Source: Dipteris shenzhenensis (Eukaryota > Polypodiophyta > Polypodiopsida > Gleicheniales). From it: DNA of 64,000 nucleotides. Location of the stretch: assembly GCA_047967505.1 (NCBI GenBank), contig CM106540.1; one strand, given 5' to 3'. Every line of letters begins with the position of its first letter. The stretch's first letter is position 1. A program made the position numbers and the translations under genes. Shown here piece after piece: positions 58,025 to 64,000 of the stretch. The notes beneath the pieces were generated by a model. The model did no database searches. It saw only the letters and a program-made list of their open reading frames with translations, and was not told the DNA's origin.

Positions 58025-58110
58025 ATGGGCACTTACTTGGCTGGTTATTGTGACTCAAATTGGGCTGGAGATGTTGATTCTAGGAAATCAGTTTCTGGAA
58101 ATGCCAATAG
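58025..58110 (+). pseudogene. Isolated copia RNase H fragment
   Basis: GTYLAGYCDSNWAGDVDSRK followed by SVSG is the GY.DSDWAGD..SR.S.SGY block of copia RNase H. It lies upstream of an RT segment, the reverse of the normal order, so it comes from a different copy or a rearrangement. After SGNANSK the similarity ends. Confidence 0.7.
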
Positions 58111-58219
58111 CAAAACTAATGTCTGGTTCGGTGTTACACAGATAGATGAGACTGCCGACCAACTTCCTATGGAGGTAAATGCGAGGCTGTCTATGGAGGA
58201 TGCCTCACCACCAGTAGAC

Positions 58220-59612
58220 ATCAGGAGGTTACAAAGTGAAATGCAAGTCTGATGGATCAGTAGAAAGGTATAAGGCAAGGCTGGTCGCAAAGGGTTATGC
58301 ACAAAATTATAGTTTGGATTATGAGGAAACCTTTAGCCCAGTTGCAAAGATGGCTACTGCGAGGACGGTTATTGCTTTAACTGCTGCAAAAGGATGGAAA
58401 TTACAGCAAATGGATGTTAAGAATGCCTTTCTCAATGGTGATTTGTAGGAAGAGGTATACATGTCACATCCAGAAGGATATGTCCATCCTAATTTTTTGC
58501 AACATGTTTATAGATTGAAGAAATCCTTGTATGGGCTAAAGCAAGCTCCATGAGCCTAGAATGAGAGGATCAGTTAGTACTTGCAAAGTCTTGGTTTTAT
58601 GGTTGGCAGGGTTGATCACTCATTGTTTGTGAAGAAGACAGATGCCAGTTATGTTGTGATTGTTATATATGTTGATGATTTGATTCTGACTGGTAGTGAT
58701 GATGATGGGATTGCTAGAATTAAGAGCATGCTGAAAATGGAGTTTGACATGAAGAATTTGGGAGATTTGAAGTTTTTTCTTGGCATAGAGGTGTTGAGAA
58801 CACCTAATGGCATTTGGGTTATGCAGAGGCAGTATGCCTTGAATACGTTGGAGAGGTTTGGCATGAAGGAATGCAAACCTATGGATACACCTTTGGAGCA
58901 AAACTTGAAGATTATGGCTGACTATGAGATTGAGGACATTACCATGTACAGGCAGATGGTTGGTAGCTTGATATATTTTGACTATCACTAGGCTTGATTT
59001 GGCATATGCTGTGGGACTCATTAGTCAATTTATGTAGAAGCCACGGAAGCCTCACTTAGATGCAGTGAGGAGGATTATGCGGTATGTCAAGGCTACATAT
59101 GAACATGGGATCTTTTATGGATATGGCAAGGAAATAGAGCTGGCTATATACAGAGATGTAGATTGGGCAGGATGTGCATATGACAGGAGATCCACTGGTG
59201 GCTATGCATTCAACCTTGGAAGTGCTATGGTTAGCTAGAGTAGAAAAAGGCAACCCACAGTGGCATTGTCTAGTACAGAAGCTGAGTATAGAGGTGCAGC
59301 ATTGGCTGTATGTGAGATTGCTTGGCTTCAGAAGTTGTTGCAAGATTTGTGATTGCATGTGGATAAGCCAGTCAAACTTTACTGTGATAACATGAGTAGT
59401 GTCCAGTTGGCAAGTAATCCCGTATATCATGCTAGAACAAAGCATATTGAGGTACACTACCATTTTATTAGAGAGATGGTGTTGATGAGGCAAGTTGACC
59501 TCATTCATGTTCAGACTGAAGTTCAGGTTCCAGATATCTTTACCAAGTCCTTGGGTAAAGATAAGGTCACATGCTTTCGAGAGCTTCTTGGTGTCTTACT
59601 CCCTACTTGAGC
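58220..59612 (+). pseudogene. Ty1/copia RT and RNase H relic
   Basis: Plus-strand blocks: [32 protein letters not shown] (then TAG), EEVYMSHPEGYVHPN, KKSLYGLKQAP (then TGA), VIYVDDLILTGSDDDGI at about 58665 (YVDD intact), MKNLGDLKFFLGIEVLRTPN, MYRQMVGSLIYF. A frameshift follows near 58970. Then TRLDLAYAVGLISQFM, DWAGCAYDRRSTGGYAF, ALSSTEAEYRGAALAVCEIA, LYCDNMSSVQLASNPVYHAR and TKHIEVHYHFIREMVLMRQV. Final stop at about 59610. Stops are of the CAG-TAG, CGA-TGA and TGG-TAG kind. No gag or integrase is in front of it. Confidence 0.88.
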
Positions 59613-59623
59613 TTGAGGGGGAG

Positions 59624-59915
59624 TGTTGGAAGACAAGATCGGGTATGCTATCCCATAGATATGTTACGGATAGCTGGATATGCCTATCGGCACTATGATT
59701 GGTGTGTTAGGAGTTAGTAGTATTCAGACCATGGTTCATACGCATGGTTAGTTCTTATCAGTCCAGTTAGGTCTTATCTTGTGGTTTTAGTTCTTTTTAG
59801 TGTGTTCACTTGGTTGATGTACTATCTTTTTCCTTCTAGTATGGAATGCACTGTGTGTTGGAGGCTGCTTGCCCTCCTGGAGTTCTTCTCATACTTGGGT
59901 GTTCTCGCTTCCGCA
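59624..59915 (+). repeat. Copia 3' LTR (end tentative)
   Basis: The polypurine tract GAGCTTGAGGGGGAG is followed by TGTTGGAAGACAAG, the usual start of many copia LTRs, shortly after the RNase H stop. The end is tentatively placed at the CA of CTTCCGCA (59915) because CTTGGGTGTTCTCGCTTCC-type ends are seen in LTRs. No second LTR is present to confirm it. Confidence 0.5.
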
Positions 59916-60949
59916 ATGCTATCTTCTTTGACACATAAGAGCTCAAGCCAAATCAAAAGAATCATCATTGGAGAAATCCTTGAGTGCAAGATGAGGGATA
60001 GACTTAGCACCATCAATAGTCACCCCAAATCAAAGATCCAAGGATTTGAAGATAAAAGAACTAGTCAACCAGTCATCATGCATATGAGAAAGAAGGGTTT
60101 GCAAAAAGCCTAACTCTGTAGTTGTTGCCGATACTATAGTACCAAAGTATCCCAATTATGCCAGTATGAAAACCTAGCATCCTAGAGGTCTTTGTTGCTA
60201 CCGACGATGGTTTTATAATCATCTAAACTTGATTCTTTATTTATCTAAAATGTCTCTCTTATATGAGAACAAATGATCTCATCTAGCTCAACTTAGTTAC
60301 ATTAGTGCATAGTTATCCTTGGTCTCATATTTCATGCTATGTAGTAGCCAACAAAGTGTTTTCCCTAAGTGGGTTTTCCCTCAAATTCCCCATGCTTGCC
60401 TCCCCCCACCCTTTTACACCTTTTAAGATTATTTGCTTAAATAAACTTGACGATAAAACTTTTGGATGAAAAACTACAAAGTTTAACCTTTGAAGTGCCT
60501 TATCTTAACTTATACATCAATAAACCTTGCATGCACATGCATTCACTAACATCATTTTAGTCTCTCCTTTAACTATAGAATCAATAAACTTGCCCTAAAC
60601 TTGTAATGGGATTGGATTGTAATAAGATGGACACATGTGTAAGTAGTATCGTTCTTGTTGCCTTGTTATGACATGTTCTTGCATAATATCACCCTTGTTT
60701 TGTAAGTGAATTCCAAAATAGATAAAGTAATCCTACCTTGTACTTCACCTAGTTTTACTGGGGTATCCTCCTTGAAACCATGAAATCTTTATTAATCATG
60801 ATGATGTGCATGTGGGAGGTGCTATCATCAAAACTCTAGTATCCATCTTTTGTGTATAGATGGCATGCAAGAGGAAACATTGGCATTAATAGAGAGAGTC
60901 CAAGAAAGCCATATGGGTTGACTTTAAATCTCATATGGGCTGAGATAGA
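59916..60949. other. Non-coding stretch
   Basis: No gene recognised. A frame at 59781-60113 partly overlaps the LTR and is not convincing. Confidence 0.4.
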
Positions 60950-62795
60950 CTATATCATCCCAGTCCCACCTAGGAATCCTACTTTCTCAACGCTCATGGA
61001 TGGTGCATGGTGAAAAACAAGGAAATATCCAATCCAAGGCATGAAAATGACATTAGATGGCCGTAATACTTTGCACAGGCCTTGAAATCTTGTAGTGTAA
61101 GTCTTGTGCAACATATCATGCCCAGCCACTATCATTTGCATGGCTAGACTGACACCAATCCATGTTTTACAACGCTCATGCATGATGCATGGCAAAAACC
61201 TTGGAAATATCCATTCCCAGCCATGCAAATGAAATCTTATGGACATGATACTTTTCACACGATTTTGCAAAGTATAATGGACTTTGAATACCATTTTCAT
61301 GGCTAGAAACACAGTGATGCATCTTATTCAATGCTCATGCATGATGCATGGTGAAAAACTAGGAAATATCCATTCCAAGCCATGCAGATCACATCAAATG
61401 GCCATGATAGTTTTCAAAGGCATTAAAATTACCTAATTTAAGGTTTGTAAAAAGTATCATGTCCATAGAATACCATTTGCTTGGCTAACGATGCAAGGTT
61501 TCCAATGCTCATGTATGATGCATGGTGAAAAACTAGGAAATATTAATTCCATGACATCCAAATGACATCATATGTCCAAGATACTTTGAATAGGCCTTAC
61601 ACTCCAATATTTAAAGGCTTATATGAAGTTTCATGCACACCCATGCATGATTTTCAATGCTCATGCATGATGCATGGTGAAAAACTAGGAAATATCCATT
61701 CCAAGCCATGAAAACGATGCAGGATGGCCATGATACTTTGCACGGGCCTTGAATTCAATTTTTTAAAGCCTTTTGAAAAGTATCATGCCCACCAAATACC
61801 ATTTTTATGGCTAGAAGCATAACAATGCATGCTGGGAAATATCCATTCTAAGCCATGAACATGACATCAAATGACCATAATACTTTGCAAAGGAGTTGAA
61901 CTCACCTAATTTAAGGATTTTGAAAAGTTTCAGACCCATTTAATACCATTCTCATGGATAGAATCACACCAATGCATGTTTTTCAATGCTCATGCATGAT
62001 GCATCATGAAAAACTATGAAAAATCCATTCCAAGCCATGCAAATGATATCCAATGATCATGAAACTTTGCATAGGCCTTAAAATTCCCTACTTTAAGTCT
62101 TGTGAAAAGTATCATGCCCATAAAATACTATTTTCATGGCTAGAAGCATACCAATGCATGTTTTTCAACGCTCATTCACGATGCATGGTGAAAAACTAGG
62201 AACTATCCATTCCAAGCAATGCAAATGACATCAAACGGCCATGATACTTTGTACACAACTTCAAATCTGCTATTTTAAGGCTTCTAAAAAGTATCATGTC
62301 CAGATAATACCATTTGCATGGCTAGATACACACTGATATAATACACATCGATGCATGTTTCTCAATGCTCATGCATGAGAAATATCCATGCCAAGACAAG
62401 CAAATAACATCCAATGGGCATGATACTTTGCAAAGGCTTGAACGTGCTAGTTTAAGGCTTGTGCAAAGTGTCATGACCTTTGGATGTCATTTTCATGGCT
62501 AAAAGTTGACAAATGCATATTTTTGAATGGGCATGCATAATACATGGTGGAAACTAGGAAATATTTGATCCAAGCCATGCAAGCCACATCTGATAGCCAT
62601 GATACTTTGAATAGGACTTAAAATACACCATTTTAAGGCTAGTAGAAAGTATCATGTATTTTGAATACCATTTTCATGGCTAGAAGCACACGGATGCATG
62701 TATTTCAATGCTCATGCATGATGCATGGTAGGCTTGTGCACAATATCATTCCCAGAAAATGCTATTTTTATGGTTAGAAGCACACCGATGCATGC
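60950..62795. repeat. Satellite-like array, about 170-bp unit, about 11 copies
   Basis: Each unit holds TCAATGCTCATGCATGATGCATGGTGAAAAACTAG, GGAAATATCCATTCCAAGCC, ATGCAAATGACATC, CATGATACTTTGCA, TTAAGGCTTGTG, AAAGTATCATG, ACCATTTTCATGGCTAGAAG and CACACCAATGCATG. The GCTCATGCAT word lies at about 60990, 61168, 61331, 61502, 61657, (61825, shortened), 61986, 62168, 62365, 62527 and 62707. Units are 155-195 bp and diverged by roughly 10-25 percent (by eye). The array stops abruptly in the truncated gag at about 62795. Confidence 0.88.
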
Positions 62796-63291
62796 TTTGT
62801 TATGAATGCCTCCGCTGTCTCTCCTTCATTTAACTTCTCAGCTGCGAACTAATTCTCCAAGTTTTGGATCCTTGTCTGATTCCGTGTCTCATGCTGACTC
62901 TTCAATATGTTCCAGGCCACAGTTGCCTTAGATGTATGCTGAATCAAGGTCAAAACACTATCAGTAGTACTTGTAACCAAGGCACACAGAGCATCTGCGT
63001 TCCTACATTTCCAAGCTCGTAGAAGGTCGACAATAGGAGGTATCATACTCCTCGGATTTGCTGGGTCGGGGGTTTCTTGTGGTTCTGGTTAGTCCCCAGT
63101 ACTGTCTCCAGAAGCTCATATGAATCTAGAATCGCAGTAATTTTAAACTTCCACAGAGTGTAGTTCGTACCATCTAGCTTGCCTTCACTAAAGGCTAGTG
63201 GGTGAATCCTCAACGCCTGGATTTTTAGTGTAGTAGTAGTTGCTGTTGAAATTGAGCCACTTCCTATTGAGCTGCTTCCTGTTGCCATCAC
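62796..63291 (-). pseudogene. Ty1/copia Gag N-terminal region, truncated
   Basis: From ATG 63291 the minus strand encodes a Ser/Thr-rich start, then SEGKLDGTNYTLWKFKITAI and LDSYELLETVLG. After a frameshift and stop near 63045 it encodes IVDLLRAWKCRNADALCALV, LIQHTSKATVAWNILKSQHE and KLNEGETAEAFITKHA, the standard order of a copia/UBN2-type Gag. The satellite array cuts it off before the zinc knuckle. The first Met is 50 bp downstream (minus direction) of the primer-binding-site-like sequence, so the leader is very short, unlike that of the copia at 24.9-28.4 kb. Confidence 0.8.
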
Positions 63292-63340
63292 TTCGTATGT
63301 TGTTGAATCCCTCGCCTCTCTTATATTCTTCGATCCTTAG

Positions 63341-63350
63341 AGCATACCAT
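63341..63350 (-). promoter_or_regulatory. Primer-binding-site-like sequence
   Basis: On the minus strand TGGTATGCTC directly follows the CA end of the probable LTR. The first six bases match the tRNA-iMet type (TGGTATCAGAGC) and the rest diverges. Confidence 0.5.
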
Positions 63351-63966
63351 GTTAAATTACACGGCGCAGTGGAACAAAAACTGAACAAAGAATAGAGAGT
63401 ACACAGCAAACTATATATGAACAAAAATTTCCTTCAATATTGATGTGGTACAGATGATGGCTCCGTCCACCTGTGTGCTCCCATAGTGGAGCTTAGATGG
63501 CAATCTAGACAGATACTAGGTAAAGAGCTACTAGCTGAAAGATCTCTGCTGGAAGATCTGATCTAGTACAATGGACTGGGGAAGTTGCCTCTTTATAGCT
63601 ATGAGGGTGGTAGTCAGATCAACGTAGTCGGTGGAACCAACCAGTCAACCTAGTCGGTGAAGCCGACCAGTCAACCTAGTCAGTGGAACTGACTAGTTGT
63701 CCATGGAATATTCAGGAAATATTCCCTATACCATCACCTCGGGGGCTCTCGCCCCCAAACCCCCACTAGGGGAGCCACTAGCCCCTCTGGGAACCCCATA
63801 GCTAGGGGCCAACTGGCCCCCAAGCCCTAGCAAGAATAAGGGGCTCCCACACAATCACCTTTCTACCATCAACGGTCTCATTGATAGACCTCATCTGACA
63901 TGCAAGTCAGGATCCATCCAGTGTCCTGAGCTCACACATTGCTTCTCCTCATATGGGGGCCTTACA
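63351..63966 (-). repeat. Probable copia 5' LTR, about 616 bp
   Basis: The reverse complement would start TGTAAGGCCCCCATATGAGG at 63966 and end TTTAACA at 63351, just before the primer-binding site. A TATA box, GCTATAAAGAGG (minus strand), lies at 63590-63601. Upstream of it is a U3 with three 26-bp repeats (GTCAACCTAGTCGGTGAAGC type, 63617-63695) and GC-rich palindromes such as GGGGCCAACTGGCCCC. The right edge is unproven because the 3' LTR is not in the window. Confidence 0.55.
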
Positions 63967-64000
63967 ACTTGAGCACATTGGACCACTGGTGGTTACCAGG
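63967..64000. other. Flank of the LTR to the window end
   Basis: Begins ACTTG, the expected target-site copy if the LTR boundary is right. Nothing else seen. Confidence 0.3.

Overview
The window looks like intergenic DNA from a large, transposon-rich land-plant nuclear genome. The evidence is an intronless plant organellar-type PPR gene, 3' exons of ALG14 with a short GT-AG intron, abundant Ty1/copia and Ty3/gypsy relics, hAT, PIF/Harbinger and MULE-type DNA transposon remains, and very many CT/GA microsatellites. The wording of the PPR repeats (long runs of near-identical PLS triplets) and the microsatellite style suggest a fern. That is inference from general appearance, not a database match.

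Only two loci look like host genes. The first is the last two exons of ALG14 (1737-2075, +), a subunit of the ER UDP-GlcNAc transferase that makes dolichol-PP-GlcNAc2; its upstream exons are not in the window. The second is an 823-residue PLS-class PPR protein (49784-52255, +), probably an organellar RNA-binding factor. Everything else with coding similarity is broken.

Layout: 1-330 copia gag relic (-); 1737-2075 ALG14; 3265-6862 decayed gypsy pol (-); 6930-11100 pyrimidine-rich repeats, including two copies of one unit that differ by an internal inversion, then CA/TATG simple sequence; 11.1-16.4 kb non-coding with local tandem duplications and a 130-bp GA tract; 16.4-16.9 kb Harbinger transposase relic (-); 19.4-20.2 kb array of short palindromes; 20.6-28.4 kb a nested complex; 29.7-30.3 kb CTC-rich DNA; 31.5-32.8 kb two related fold-back elements; 33.4-34.7 kb minisatellites; 34.9-36.7 kb hAT transposase relic; 36.8-45.4 kb a cluster of broken genes of unclear origin (coiled-coil ORF, protein-kinase-like, NIF/FCP1-phosphatase-like with a PDDAQ repeat, and a large Cys-rich/transposase-like reading frame); 45.4-47.6 kb repeats; 49.8-52.3 kb PPR gene; 56.8-57.7 kb repeats; 58.0-59.9 kb copia RT-RNase H relic with 3' LTR; 60.95-62.8 kb satellite of about 170-bp units; 62.8-63.97 kb copia gag start, primer-binding site and probable 5' LTR (-).

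The nested complex at 20.6-28.4 kb is the most informative part. A coiled-coil gene is interrupted by an old copia relic, which itself carries a 245-bp MULE-like MITE with a 9-bp target duplication. Next to it lies a young copia whose two 172-bp LTRs differ at one base but sit in opposite orientation, with the 5-bp target duplication found as AGCTC at one end and its complement at the other. This is best explained by one insertion followed by an inversion running from inside the element into the 3' flank. Many in-frame stops in the relics are CAG to TAG, CGA to TGA or TGG to TAG, as expected from deamination of methylated cytosine in silenced DNA.

I found no tRNA, rRNA or CRISPR, and no operon-like gene organisation. 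The gene order appears to reflect TE accumulation, not a functional pathway.
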